The notes beneath the pieces were generated by a model. It worked only from the letters and a program-made list of their open reading frames with translations. It did not search any database and was not told where the DNA came from. 64,000 nucleotides of DNA from Lasioglossum baleicum (Eukaryota; Arthropoda; Insecta; Hymenoptera; Halictidae), in NCBI RefSeq assembly GCF_051020765.1, contig NC_134944.1, positions 6,014,001 through 6,078,000 of the forward strand, given 5' to 3'. Below are positions 45,965-57,840 of this stretch, one piece after another. The position numbers and the translations under genes are program-made. Every line of letters begins with the position of its first letter. Position 1 is the stretch's first letter.

Positions 45965-48900
45965 TCATCTGATGATTCTGGTCGTAAGGAAAAGGGGGTG
46001 GGTTAGCTCCTCCACCACCTAGGATTTGTATAGATATTATCAAAAGTGATTGATTCCAGAGTCGGAGGGTCTGTAATCTCGCAGTTATCCTCTTGGATCG
46101 GCTCCGCACGGAACGAACATAAAGAGAAACCGCGATACACATACGTCTCGACCGCAAAACCGCTGTCGATCGCGCTTCCCTGAACCGCGACACTGGAATA
46201 CTCGCGCGCGTCAATTCCATCGGCGTTTCCTCGAACCTCGAGAGCGAAGCCGCCGGGAACACGGTATACTGTAGTCGAGGACGGGAAATCGAGAGGATAG
46301 AACGGAGACGAATCTCTCTCCCGGACAGAGTAAGGGAGAGAGAGAGAGGTGGATCGAAGCTCGTCGAGCGTGCAATCACGCGGATGGCTCGGCAAACATC
46401 TCTCTCCGCGTCCTTCCCCGCCTTCCTCCCCCGCGCCGAGAACCGTTTTATTTTCTCTGTACGCGAGAGGCCGGAGTCCCCGTGGCGATCCGCGCCGCAC
46501 AAATGTTACATATGTTGTCCATTTCGTGTTCAAACAGCAAGGAAACCAGCGGACCCTCGACGGTTCCGGCCCGCGGCTTTGACCGCTCCGGGATTCATTT
46601 GATTTTATAAGCTATTATTCCAACGCGGATTCGGTTGCGTTATTTACCGCTGCGCGCGTTTTCTAGTTGCGCTGGTTCAGCCAATTGGCACAGGGGCGGC
46701 ATCAAAATTTCAAATGTAGAATCAAAACATTCGTCCTCAAGGGGGTATTCTGGTTTTCGAAGCTGTTTTTTCATGATTCAGGAATTTTTTCCTGAAAAAC
46801 TATCGATCCTTTCGCATTGCAAATTTATACATATATTCACCGGTATTCGGAGCACGTGTGTGATTTTTTTCAAGCAAAAAGAAACAGAATTGCACGAGTT
46901 ATAATTTTTCTACGGATCGAAAAACATTAGTCAAACATGACTGAAGAGACCAAGGCTTTCTTTTCCTTATCACTCACTGCCCAGTTAGAGAACTGCAATT
47001 ATTTCTAAATGCCTATGCACAAAGATCGTCCTTACAGGACCAGCCAGATGCTATCCTGACGCCATCCGAGGATCCCAGCGACACAGATCTCTCAAATCGC
47101 GATTCCATTCTTCGTCGAGGCCTCGCGATTGCACATCCACACTGCAGTAATTACGCAAGCGTAAAGGTTAAGCTGGTCGTTCCGTGATTCCCCGGGCCGG
47201 AGTTAGGGTCTCGAAGATCCTCGGGCAGAGTCCATCGAGGGATCGAGACTATAGTGGTAGGGTGGCCGGGGAAAAATCCGGGAAAGCTAGCTCGAGATAC
47301 GACACCAATAACAAAAATCATAAACACTCGGACCGTTGATTAAGTCCTCTCGCGAGGATCTTCGAGGCTCCTTTCCCCGGCCGAGGATATGAGGATCGTA
47401 TCGTAGCGCGGGTCTTCTCGACGCTTCATTTCGCGTAATACTCTCGGGACACGGGACGGAAGGAGGAGAGTGAGAAAGAGAGAGAGATCCGGAGAGGGGT
47501 GAGTGTGTGTATATGGGAACGAAGAAGCGTCGGGTCACACACCGGGTTGTTTCGTGTCGCACCGTAAGCGTCCATCGCGGGCTTTACGCCGCTTCGATTG
47601 GCGTCTGTAATTCCGGTGTTACGAGCTCGATCGCGTTAATACGCTCTCCTATCTCTTGCGTCTTGCTTCAGCCAGCTACACCCTGCTGCGAGCCTTGACT
47701 ATATCGATCCTTGCGAAATCGAGCCGGCGGAATACGCCGAACATATTTCTGGGGGGGTAGAGTGTCCAGAAACTCTGATAAAGACTCGGGTCAGAGCGTA
47801 AGAGTTACAGTTGTTTATGCCCGGCGCAGCAGAAGTTAAAGTACTTCAAGTTTTCCCTCGTAGCTTCGTCCCGAGGTCAACCAGACACGAGAGGCCTCCA
47901 TAGACAGCTTTATTACACCAGAATTGCTCATTTGCAGCTAGGGAGTTGTCATGCTCTGAATACGCTCAATACAGCTCGATTTTCAAGCGGAAAGATCGGG
48001 AAAAAATGTAATGAAATTGCTAGATTTCATCGTACAAACTAACAGTTCTTACCGCATACACGAACGTTAAAATCGCAGCGATTTTCGGAGACGATCGATA
48101 CACCTACTCATTAATATTCAGCACAGATTAGCAAACTTTGAACGATCGGCCAAGGTCGGTAATCTCGGGATCAGCGTAACTACCGTTGCGATCGCGATGT
48201 TCTCGTAGGAGTCGCGTTGTGTCAGGCCTCGTGTTTTCCGTGGCGGATAACGAATGAATTAGCTAGGTGATAAATAATAATGACCGGACGTGTTCGAAAC
48301 GAATGTGTCGCGCATGGCGACGACGGTAGCTCGTGGAAACGAGGAACGGGACTGCGTCCGAAACTGGCGACACTCGAGGCCTCTCTTCTGCCGGCACAAG
48401 GCGGACAACGCGGAAACAACGGCACGTACATTGTCGTGCACATTACAACGACACGGCCGCCGAGAGTACTCTCCGCTTTTCCGTATTCGGTTCTCATGTC
48501 GCGGCGGCTTTGCCGACCGTGACGAGATAGATACGACGGGGGACGGACCGCTCGATGAACAAACTTGGAAATATTTGCGACAGGCCTCCACCATCTCTCT
48601 CTCTCTCTCTCCCTCTCTCGCACTCGTCGTTCTCTCTATCTAGTTTTAGGGACGAGTACAGTGTGTCTCTCCGCGCTCTGTAGCTACCTCCGGCCTCTAT
48701 CTACAAAGCCCCGAAGAGGGTACACGCATCGGCCGAGCGCAACGACGAGGACGCCTCGTTGCTCGGTGTGTACGCTGGCGATGTGCACGCGCATAACGAA
48801 TGCGCCGTACGGTACCGCGTGTCGGGGATAATTACATCGGTCGAAAGAATGATACGGAATTACGCGCAGCACGATGCCACCGCGGAGATAACCGACACGA

Positions 48901-49099
48901 TGAATTTGTTACCGTGGAAAAAAGAAACCGGCGGAATTCTCGGCTCTCCGCCGTTTTCGTTCGACAAACTCCATCCGAATCCTCTATTTTCCATGGAAAC
49001 TGCGTTCACTTGCATTCTTGGTTGTTCCAAGTCAATTTTTAAAGCGAAGGCGAGGACACTAACGATTTTTATGCAGAATTAAAATTGTGGTAATTGTCT
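45965..49099. other. Unique DNA with CpG-rich patches, no gene recognised
   Basis: 46060-46680 and 47050-47760 are CpG-rich, as is 48170-48960. A CT tract lies at 48594-48611. 46720-47000 is AT-rich unique DNA. The open frames (233 codons at 45801-46502 minus is the longest) are compositional readings. Confidence 0.5.
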
Positions 49100-49445
49100 G
49101 GAGCTACGTAGACATTTTTCTGGATTATTTCGTAGAGTGACGGTACAACAGTATCTTTAAATTCTACATTTTTGTCCTGAATAAATTAATTCCGCAGTCT
49201 AAAGATGAGCTACATTTATTTTCTGAATAGTTTTACAGTGTAACATTACAACAGTATTTTCAAATTCTACATTTTCGTCCTGAATAAATTAATTCCGCAG
49301 TCTAAAAATGAGCTACATTCATTTTCTGAATAGTTTTACAGTGTAACATTACAACAGTATTTTTAAATTCTACATTTTTGTCCTGAATAAATTAATTCCT
49401 CAGTCTATAAGGATGAGCTACATTCTTTTTCTGAATAGGTAGTTT
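49100..49445 (+). repeat. 103-bp tandem array, three units plus a partial
   Basis: The unit runs AGTGTAACATTACAACAGTA, TTCTACATTTTTGTCCTGAA, TAAATTAATTCCGCAGTCTA, AAAATGAGCTACATTCATTT, TCTGAATAGTTTTAC. Full units lie at about 49135-49235, 49236-49338 and 49339-49445, with a diverged piece from 49100. The units are very similar, so the expansion is fairly young. The CCGCAGTCTA inside each unit equals the terminal word of the hAT-like MITE family. Confidence 0.93.
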
Positions 49446-50084
49446 TATATAGTTAAGAACGATGCACTAAATTAAATCCGTTAAATATTCGAATATTTTT
49501 GGATCCATGTGATAGATTGTATTTTCTTCCACAACTGACAGTCTTCTTCAATAGTCCAATAAGATTGTTGTACATGGCAGGTCTTGTCTTATTATCTCCT
49601 GGGAATTGAGTCAGAATCCGAGCCCGTTTGTCAGAAGCCAGGCCATGGGAGTGAACCATTTCGGAGTATTTCCGAGTTCCATAACCGGGACGATTATGAG
49701 AATATTTTCCAAGGACTGGCTGGGAAACTACCAAAAGGAGGCCGCTATCGCGAAGGGCCTGCATCGTTTTCGACCAAGTGACAGCCACCGTAGCTTGTCT
49801 CGGATCTCAAGTGGCGCCTGCCTTTTCGGATAGACACACCAGACCTCGTTCCCCTTTGCCTTTCGAGGACGAAAAGCAGATACTCGAGAGAGTACTCGTA
49901 CTCAAATAGAAAACAAGCCTGTGGGACACGACTTCGTGATTTCCAGATAGATCTCCATTTCCTGATAATTCCAGGTCTGGAGTCTCGGTTTTCAACCCCC
50001 CCATTTCACGATCTTCGAATCTTTCCGGGCCACTGAACGCTGGCACTGAAATTAAAACCTCTTAAAACAAAATGTTGGTTGATT
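49446..50084. other. Unique DNA between two tandem arrays
   Basis: Unique sequence of balanced composition (49600-50040). Short overlapping open frames on both strands (65-111 codons) have no motif. Confidence 0.5.
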
Positions 50085-50560
50085 TACTGTTTATGAAATT
50101 ATGGGGCAAAAATAAATTTCGACACATCTATTAACTACTAACCTTTCAAAAAATTAATAAATCTTTCTATATGAGCACTCAAAATTAAATTTTGAGATCT
50201 TCTGTTATTATTGTATTATTTATGAAATTATGGGGCAAAAATAAATTTCGACACATCTCTTATTAATCTTGGAAAAAATTAATAATTTTTCTACATGAGC
50301 ACTTGAGATTAAATTTTGAGACCTTCTGTTATTATTGTACTATTTATGAAATTATGGGGCAAAAATAAATTTTGGTACACCTCCTATAAACCTTCCAAAA
50401 AATTTATAATTTTTCTATATGAGCACTTGAAATTAAATTTTGAGACCTTCTGTATTTATCACACTATTTATCAAATTATGGGGCAGAAATAAACTCTGAC
50501 ATCACTCGCGCAAACCTCCCAAAAATCAATAATCTCGCAAGGTCCACCCAAAACAAAATT
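50085..50560 (+). repeat. 124-129 bp tandem array, four units
   Basis: ATTATGGGGCAAAAATAAAT recurs with ATGGGGC at 50101, 50230, 50354 and 50478, a period of 129, 124 and 124. Each unit continues with GACACATCT, AAAAAATTAATAATTTTTCT, ATGAGCACTTGA, AATTAAATTTTGAGACCTTC and TGTTATTATTGTA. The last unit is partial and more diverged. Confidence 0.93.
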
Positions 50561-51133
50561 TCCCCAAAACTACGTCTCCCAAAACCGAGATTTCCTCGCT
50601 CCACTTGTCCATCTCGCGTCCAACAAAATTGAAACAATCTCCTCCAACACGCACGCGGTGTCCCAGCCGGAGGACTCGCATCTGCGTCGCATCCCCGGCA
50701 TAATAAAAATAATATAAACCCTAAATTGGCACGGGCGGCTCGTGAGAACGTTGGAATCTCGTTCGATCGCATTCGGCTGCATTTTTAAGCACGTTGGCTT
50801 TTCCGGTAGAGGTAGCAAGTAAGCGGGTGCAGCTCGCGTCTCGCAGCTCGTTTGCATAGCCATCGCGGCGAATAATAAATAACGAGCGGAGCGAGAAAGA
50901 AGGTAGAAAAATCCTCGCGAGAGAGACAGGGAAACAGAGTCGGGAAGAAGCGTACGGGTGTGAAGAGGAAGACAGAAAAAGAGACGAGGAAAAGAGCTCG
51001 GTGTGTGCGTGCGACTCCTTAGCGATCGTTCTTGTAGGTGTGTGCCAGACTACAAAGCGGCCTCACAATGGTGGGAGAAACGCGGCGCGATATCCCGGGC
51101 TGTGTTTCCGTTCAAATAGAGGTCCGCGTGGCT

Positions 51134-51166
51134 GCTCCGCTTCCACTCCGCTTCCACTCCGCTTCG
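51134..51166. repeat. 11-bp tandem repeat, three units
   Basis: CTCCGCTTCCA, CTCCGCTTCCA, CTCCGCTTCGT. A short perfect-to-near-perfect tandem in CpG-rich DNA. Confidence 0.85.
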
Positions 51167-52214
51167 TTCTCAAGGCGCAGGTGTCAACCGAGCCGCGCGT
51201 TTCCGGACGAGATTTGTGCCATCGCGTTCGGGTACGAGCGAGAGGCCTGGGTTGTTGTGTTGTGTGTCGCAGGTAGGTGGGACAGGTGCAACGGTTTCCT
51301 CCTTCCTTCACTGGAGACGATAAAGGCCCCGGTTCCCTCGCGACCGCGATAGCCATATCGCGAGGAGGACGATCGAGCCTCTCTCTCCCCCCCCCCAACA
51401 TCCCCTCGTCACACCGTATCGTCTACTCACGGCGCATCGGCTTCGATTAATTGGGGGTTGCGCGCATGGTCCCGAAAAGGGGGACAAAGTTACGAGCCTT
51501 TTAATGCCTCGCTGATAATCCGACGGAACAAATGCTCCGCCGAGAAACCGGGCGCGAGACAAAGCGTGTTCCAACGCCCTCTCGATAGCGCCGAACTTTG
51601 CGCTAATGCAAACTAAAAATCGCGGACATCTTCCGATATCTTCGATGCTCTTCCTCTCTCCTCCACTGGGTTTCAGTCTTCTGAAATTAGGGCGACATTG
51701 GGGTCCTCAGATTTCAAGGTTCACCTCTAAAAATTGCTGTGTTATTCACATTATTTAAACATTTAATTGCACGAGGTATTATATCAATTTCATATCACTA
51801 AAATGAAAAGGATCATATACAATGAAATTATTCAAGTTAACACTAAAAGTAAGGTACATGTAAATAATAAATAAAAATAAGTGGTACATGGTCCCTTAAA
51901 AAATTACAAGATGATTTTATTTAGACTTTGTACGGCTTCTATTGTAGTACGTTCTCTGCTACAGATATTATCTATACAATTATTTCCTAAGAAATCATTT
52001 TTATCATTTCAATGATCGTAAACTAAAAAATCTGGGGCCATTTTGACCGATGGTTTAGTCTTAAAAATTTTTAAGGAGACTGTGGTAATAACGTGAATAG
52101 TAGAACACAGAAAAAGGAGAAAACAAGAACAGAGGGGGAAGAAAAATAGAGGATAGAAAGATGGAAAAATGGAGGGAGACGGAAAAAAGAGATGAAGAAC
52201 AAGGAGGGTTCTTC

Positions 52215-52228
52215 GGGGGGGGGGGGGG
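52215..52228. repeat. Poly-G run of 14
   Basis: Fourteen consecutive G on the plus strand. Long G runs are rare and prone to length error in sequencing and assembly. Confidence 0.9.
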
Positions 52229-52420
52229 TTTCGTAGGAAGCGGCGATTCTGGAGAAGTTCGCGATTGACAGCGGTCCCCTGCTCGGCCGAGTGGTATATC
52301 GTACGAGTGGCTGCCGGAGCACAGTGTCAATACTATCCTCCAGAGAGCGAGTTAACACCGTGGCTTTTAACCTTCCCTCGGAACAGAGAACGAGAGTGAG
52401 AGAGATTGCGAGAGGATAGG

Positions 52421-52445
52421 AAGAGAGAGAGAGAGAGAGAGAGAG
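52421..52445. repeat. GA microsatellite
   Basis: A GA dinucleotide run of about 12 units inside a longer purine-rich stretch (52381-52460). Confidence 0.9.
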
Positions 52446-54042
52446 GAAGAGAGTCCGGCTCGATTGCCGATCTAGCTTTTACGATTCATAACTCAAATAT
52501 AGCTAGGCGAGCGAAGAGAGAATCGGGGAGAGGAAGGGATCGTCCAGACCCCGGACATAAACCGTTTATTTATATGTTCTACATAATGTTCGTTCGTTCG
52601 TTCGCCACCCCACGGAATTTATTTATTATGGCTGCGCCGGGAGCGAGGGGCTCGAGTCGGGCTGAGTTCGATCAACCCGTCATCCAACTATTTTCCCTGC
52701 AATTAAAATGCTCGAGCAAGGCCTCGCCTCGGCTTCAATATTTTCATCATTGTATACGGGGTGTTCGCATTATTATCAGTCACAGTTTGACAGGAGGAAA
52801 AAATTCTACTGTCTTTGCAAGCAATGTAATCTTTTTTATCTGCATCTTTTTATGAATGATATGTATTTTTTTATATCATAGCGTGTGCGATGATCTTCAA
52901 GGTCATGCAAGGTCACAATATTCTATTATTGTATTCTACTTCTTTGATATTCTCGCTGCATACTTAGCATTAAATAATATTCTTGTGAGCTCGTGCATAA
53001 TTATTTTTGAACATTCCTGTTGGAGACCTCTCCCAATTCATCATCTGTTCGCGTCTGCATACATCGTTGTTGGCGCAGGAAATTCAATTGCACAAATCAA
53101 ATGAGTACGAATGCAAACAAACCAGATAATCCCATCAATTGACTGGACACCTCGTCTGCATAGGAAAGTAGATCTTCAGTTACACAATTATTTAATACAC
53201 GCCATCCCTTGGTGGTGAATCATCGCTAGCCTGTGTTGACATGTGCGAATTTATTATTATTTAATTGTTAAAACGGAACATTTTGGTTGAGGAGTTTAGT
53301 CAAAGGAACGTTCCTTTTAATTTTTAGAAAATGAACTATGAGAATGGGAAATGGAGATCCACAATCAAAGTAAAAATTCTATGAAGTTGTGAGAAATGTG
53401 ATGATATTTAATTATAGTAATATATTTACTGTTTGAAACGACACCCTACGCCACCGATACATGCATACATCCTCGGTATAATGATCACACACACTCGCAC
53501 CTGTCTGCGACATCACGGGGCGGTCTCGTATGTCGTTTCTGGATGTCGCGGTGGAAGAATTGAAAGGAGACGTGAATATCCGACGGAAGAGCGATGTATC
53601 GGGCCAAGCATTGTCCTCGGGACGAGCAAGTCGAACGAGGACAGAGTAGATAGCATTACGCAATGAAATCTAGTTGTCCAGCCAATGGATCCGCATCCTC
53701 TGCTGGAGCAGCGAACAGATTCACGCATCGAAGCCGGTTGCCCGCGTGATTCGAGCTCGACCAACCGCTGGAACGTCTGTCACCGACGGACCTAACCGTC
53801 TCCTCTCGGTTAACGACGTCCACTTAACGCTAATAATTATTTTCATTGGGGGCCTCGTGTACACGGCTCTCCCCCATACTACGGGGCCAACTTCCTGCAC
53901 GAACGGATATAAAAATAGAGCCGGTACCGCAAGCGCGCGGACATTATTCTAAACGGGCAGACAACGCTTCAAACGATTTGTTTTGCTCGGGTCCCGTTCC
54001 ATACACATCTACGTCTCCAGAAAATCTTCACTACTGCGCCCT

Positions 54043-54084
54043 AACTGTTATCATTCGGGCAAACCTGTCCGAATGATAACAGTT
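54043..54084. repeat. 42-bp perfect-stem hairpin
   Basis: AACTGTTATCATTCGG (54043-54058) and its exact complement CCGAATGATAACAGTT (54069-54084) enclose the 10-base loop GCAAACCTGT. Pairing stops abruptly at both outer edges and no related copy is seen in the window. It is too short for a typical animal microRNA precursor. There is no T-run after it and no coding context. Confidence 0.9.
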
Positions 54085-55847
54085 TGAAAAATCTCTGAGA
54101 AAGAGAGAGAAATTCCCGAATGGCAAGCTGGTAGATTTTTGGCCTTGAGAGTCACAATTTCAATTATTTTCTTGAATTTTCATTTCCAAAACGCGGTGAT
54201 TAAATGTACAAGTTCACCATGGTCACCATCAACGATTCCAAGAGACACCTTCCAAGCTAGAAACTAGCGACGTCCAAGGGGATGATGTGTAGGGGTGGTT
54301 CAGGGTTCCAGGATCGATTTTACTTGTTGGTTCATGATCCGTGCCGAGCCGAAACGCCGGATACGCGTAAGATGAGTTTCCCTCGGACTTGTCCGACACG
54401 TGGGAGACGCGTCCAGGGTGAGCAACGAGCCAAAAGGGGGTGTACAAGGGTGCGGGGGTGGAGATGGAGTAGGGGGTAAGGCTCGTAAATTATTTAGGAG
54501 CTCGGGCCGGAGGTGTCGGCGTTGGTCTCCGTCGATTGGCCCTCGCTGCCCAATCCGGGAGAAAATTAAATAACAACAAAACGATAAAAGACAATTGTTT
54601 CTAAGTTTTATGGCGCTGGTTCTCGCGGCCTGTCCGACAGCTCGACGAGACGGGAGGGCGTTTTATTGTCGCTCGGGGTTCTCTCGGCACGACCAGCAGC
54701 CCGACGCCACCCCATCCCGTGATCCACGCTCACTTTATTTAGGAGGGAAACGATGGGGTGGCTCGACGCCCGGCTGGATTTCTCCTTGACGCCCCCGCGT
54801 CGACCACGCGCTCCATTTTTCTAGCCTAATTCGCCCCTCGCGGAACGTCCCGGCGCTGATCGTTGACCTCTAGCTACGCGGAAATTCACGTGACGGAAGA
54901 ATTTCTTCGGAGTATTCAAAACGAGACATACCCTCGTCCGAAATACGGCGAAAACAGGTCCCGATCCGTCGCCTTATATCGGAATAAGGAGTCCGAGGGT
55001 TAACTAAATAATTTATTCAATCCTCGGTGACTTCTTTAAACCAGGACCTCTGTCTCTCAAACAATTGCAACTCCACCTTTCATAAAACTCGATGAAGCGT
55101 ATTACAGTCTATTAACCCCATTGAAGGGTAAGTAAATAAGTAAAGAAAAATGAAGATGAAGGGGGAGGGTAGGGAGCACGCGACCCGGTGTTGCGAGCGG
55201 GTTAATCGACCCGGAGGATTCTTCAGGGTCCGGCCTTTTCCAGGTTTCTTTCGTGTAGCGCCACGTAGAGAGCAAGTCTCTCTATCATCTCCGGCTGGGC
55301 AATAAGAGAGGGCTTACGGTTCTCGCCATATATTGCGGCCACATTTTTATTTTGACACTAATAGCCACGTGGTATCGACCTCGAGCATGACTCGAGTCCG
55401 TCCGATCGTGCTAATCCCGGCTCGATATTGCCCGTATAAATCCCCGGGACTCGCAGGACGTTTATACACACACACACACACAGACACTCTGCACCGAGTC
55501 CTAGCGAGAGAGAAAGAGATCGCAGGATCCAATACGATGTGGCGCCTAATGCTATCCTGATTTATCGATCGAACCGGGAACGCTACCATCGGTCGTCTCT
55601 CGGCCGGAGGAGCAAGAGTTGGAATTAGAAGAACCTGTTCCACAAATCAACGCCCTTTCTTCTACCTCTCCTCTCCTCTCTCTCCCTTTCTCACTCGGAC
55701 GCGTCCCTTTTGTCTCGTGCACGCTCGCAACCGGGGTCTCTGCCCAGGTCTCTGTGTTGATAACGATACCGCAAACGAGTCCACTCTTCTGAGGCTCTCA
55801 TCGTCATCATACTGTTCTCACTTTTTAAATAATTGCTTTTTGCGTTC
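54085..55847. other. CpG-rich unique DNA, no gene recognised
   Basis: Largely CpG-rich (54240-54970, 55190-55770), with a CA run at 55464-55482. The open frames are short (60-98 codons) and without motifs. Confidence 0.5.
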
Positions 55848-56383
55848 TGGAGGAATTATTTTCCCTGTGGGAGTAGAAGGATTCCTGTTCTGGAGCTCCT
55901 AGAGGAATTATTTTTCCTGCGGTGGTAGAGGAGATCCGGTACTAGAGGTCCTGGAGATCCGTGTTATAGAGGTCCTACCACTGATAGGGGTCTAGAGCTT
56001 CTAGAGGTCCTGGAGCTCCTACATGTCTTAAAACTGAAATAGTCCTTATAGCTCCTAGAGGTTCTGAAGCTCCTAGATGATCTAAAGCTGATAGGGGTCT
56101 AGAGCTCGCAGAGGTCCTGGAGCTGATAGGGGTCTAGAGGTCCTACAGGTCCTAGAACTGATAGGAGACTTATTGTTAGAGCTCCTAGAGGTCCTGGAGC
56201 TGATAGAGGTCTAGAGCTCCTACAGGTCCTAGAACTGATAGGAGACTTGTTGTTAGAGCTCCTAGAGGTCCCAGAGCTGATAGGAGACTTATTGTTAGAG
56301 CTCCTACAGGTCCCAGAACTGATAGGAGACTTATCGTTAGAGCTCCTAGAGGTCCTGGAGCTGATAGAGGTCCTAGAATTATT
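55848..56383 (+). repeat. Tandem array with about 42-bp higher-order unit
   Basis: Short blocks GAGCTCCTAGAGGTCCTG and GAGCTGATAGAGGTCTA repeat throughout. From about 56150 they settle into a unit CTGATAGGAGACTTATTGTT, AGAGCTCCTAGAGGTCCCAG, AG of 42 bp, repeated four times. The left end starts with two copies of GAATTATTTTCCCTG. The AG-CTCCTAGAGG-CCTGGAGCT core is nearly self-complementary. Confidence 0.92.
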
Positions 56384-57840
56384 TTACCCTCGAGTATGAT
56401 TCCTCTGGGACGCAGCTCGCGCCCGAAAGCATAACAGCGTGCACGGTATCATAAGCGTGTCCGCGCCAGCTAACCGGTTCTTTTTCTCTGTTTTAGGTAT
56501 GTATCGGATTGGATTCGGCCTCGTATCGACACGGACGCGGCGTTTCGAGAACACGAGCCGCAGACGAAACGTTTGTCAGTCACGCGACTGCACGGACAGC
56601 GGTTTCCAATTATTCGGTGAGCAACGTTCCCCGCTCTGTCTCGCGTCGGAGACCGGCCCCACCGCCGATTTTATGCAACTCCGATACAAAGTACCCCTTC
56701 CGAAAAATATTCCGACCCTCCCTCTTCCTTTACTCCGAGTTTCCGTTCCAAGGATAACAGAACGGGCCCCAAATTTTTCGAGCCCGACGCCGCCGCGCTC
56801 CTTTGTTCCTCGGCCGGTCTCACTCACTTTTATCCCAGCTTGCACTAGTTAGTATCTGTTCACCGTATTCTCAGCATTATTGTTTCACTTCGATTTTTGA
56901 GTATTTCGTAAATTAAAAAGGTACCACTATAAGTAATTAATGTGTCTAACTGATGAAACATCTGCCATTATAATTCCAAAGAAATATTTAATTGTAACAT
57001 TAGTTCTATTGTTTCCTAGGGACTGTTATTAAAAACAAAATTCTAGCATCTTCCTAAACGTGACATAGTGTCTTAGAAGCCTGCTAGATCCTATTAGAGC
57101 CTAGATCTCCTGTACAGGAAAGCGCTGATATCAAAAAGATTGAGGAATTACGAGTTCCACTTGGTGGACGGTAGGGGTAAGCTCGCTGTTTTATTTTTCA
57201 CGGGGAAATCCATTTGGCAGACGTCGCCTAGTGTCCCACGTAAAGCTAGTCCCCCGGTATCCAATCATCTAAATTATTCCATAAGACGGGACTCGACTGT
57301 TGTCGCAGAAGGGACCTCGCGAAAGAGATAGAGCATGTCGATACAATAAGCGAGACGGAAACACCGGGGTTTACTGCTTCATAACTCGACCCGAGGCCCC
57401 GGACAATCGCCCGTTATGATTTCGGCTTCTATTTTGACTGCTCTGATCGCGGTGGGTGGCCCCGGACAACAGAACGCTACCAGAAATATGCTACCTCGTA
57501 AACCGCGACCCTACCTCGTGGCCGCCTCTGCCAGCCTAGCACGCGTCCGTTTCTCTTCCTGCTTCCTCTCTCTCCCCACACGCTGGGTACGAGTTAGGCA
57601 AGTACCACTGTTAGGCGAGCAGGAAGCCCCTTTCTGTGTCTGTACGATGTGTACTACAGCAATTGGATTGATACGGAGAAAACGGCGCTCTCCCGATTAG
57701 GTTTCCGGAGACGATCGATGCCTCGCACCCCTGGAGAATACCACCCCTTAATAAATTTGCTGAAATCGTTGCGTAATAGGCAGCGATGTCCGCTTTCATT
57801 TAGGGATGCACGCGCGTCGTCGTCGGTGCTCACTGGCTGC
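56384..57840. other. Unique DNA, no gene recognised
   Basis: 56400-56850 and 57160-57840 are CpG-rich. 56860-57110 is AT-rich and ends in a few CTAGA/CCTA-rich words that could be worn edges of the flanking arrays. Open frames (up to 137 codons) are compositional. Confidence 0.5.

Larger units (their letters stand above)
50561..54042. other. Unique DNA with several simple repeats, no gene recognised
   Basis: 50560-51600 is CpG-rich. 51720-52080 is AT-rich with weakly facing ends (TTGGGGTCCTCAGATT near 51699, AATCTGGGGCCATTTT near 52029), too poor to call. 52746-53100 is AT-rich and may be a decayed element related to 39838. 53420-53960 is CpG-richer, with TATAAAAA at 53908 but no well-placed initiator. 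No open frame has a domain. Confidence 0.5.

Noticed and set aside
45801..46502. 233-codon minus-strand open frame
   Set aside because: It overlaps a 176-codon frame on the same strand in another phase and runs through a dispersed repeat. No motif or splice context supports it.
49100..50560. CRISPR-like array from regularly spaced repeats
   Set aside because: The whole unit repeats, with no unique spacers between conserved short repeats. These are ordinary tandem arrays in an insect-type genome.
51699..52044. Possible inverted ends around an AT-rich block
   Set aside because: The facing words match only with gaps and mismatches, and no flanking duplication is visible.
53908..53915. TATAAAAA as a TATA box
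   Set aside because: The nearest initiator-like ACATTAT is about 35 bp away and there is no other supporting element.
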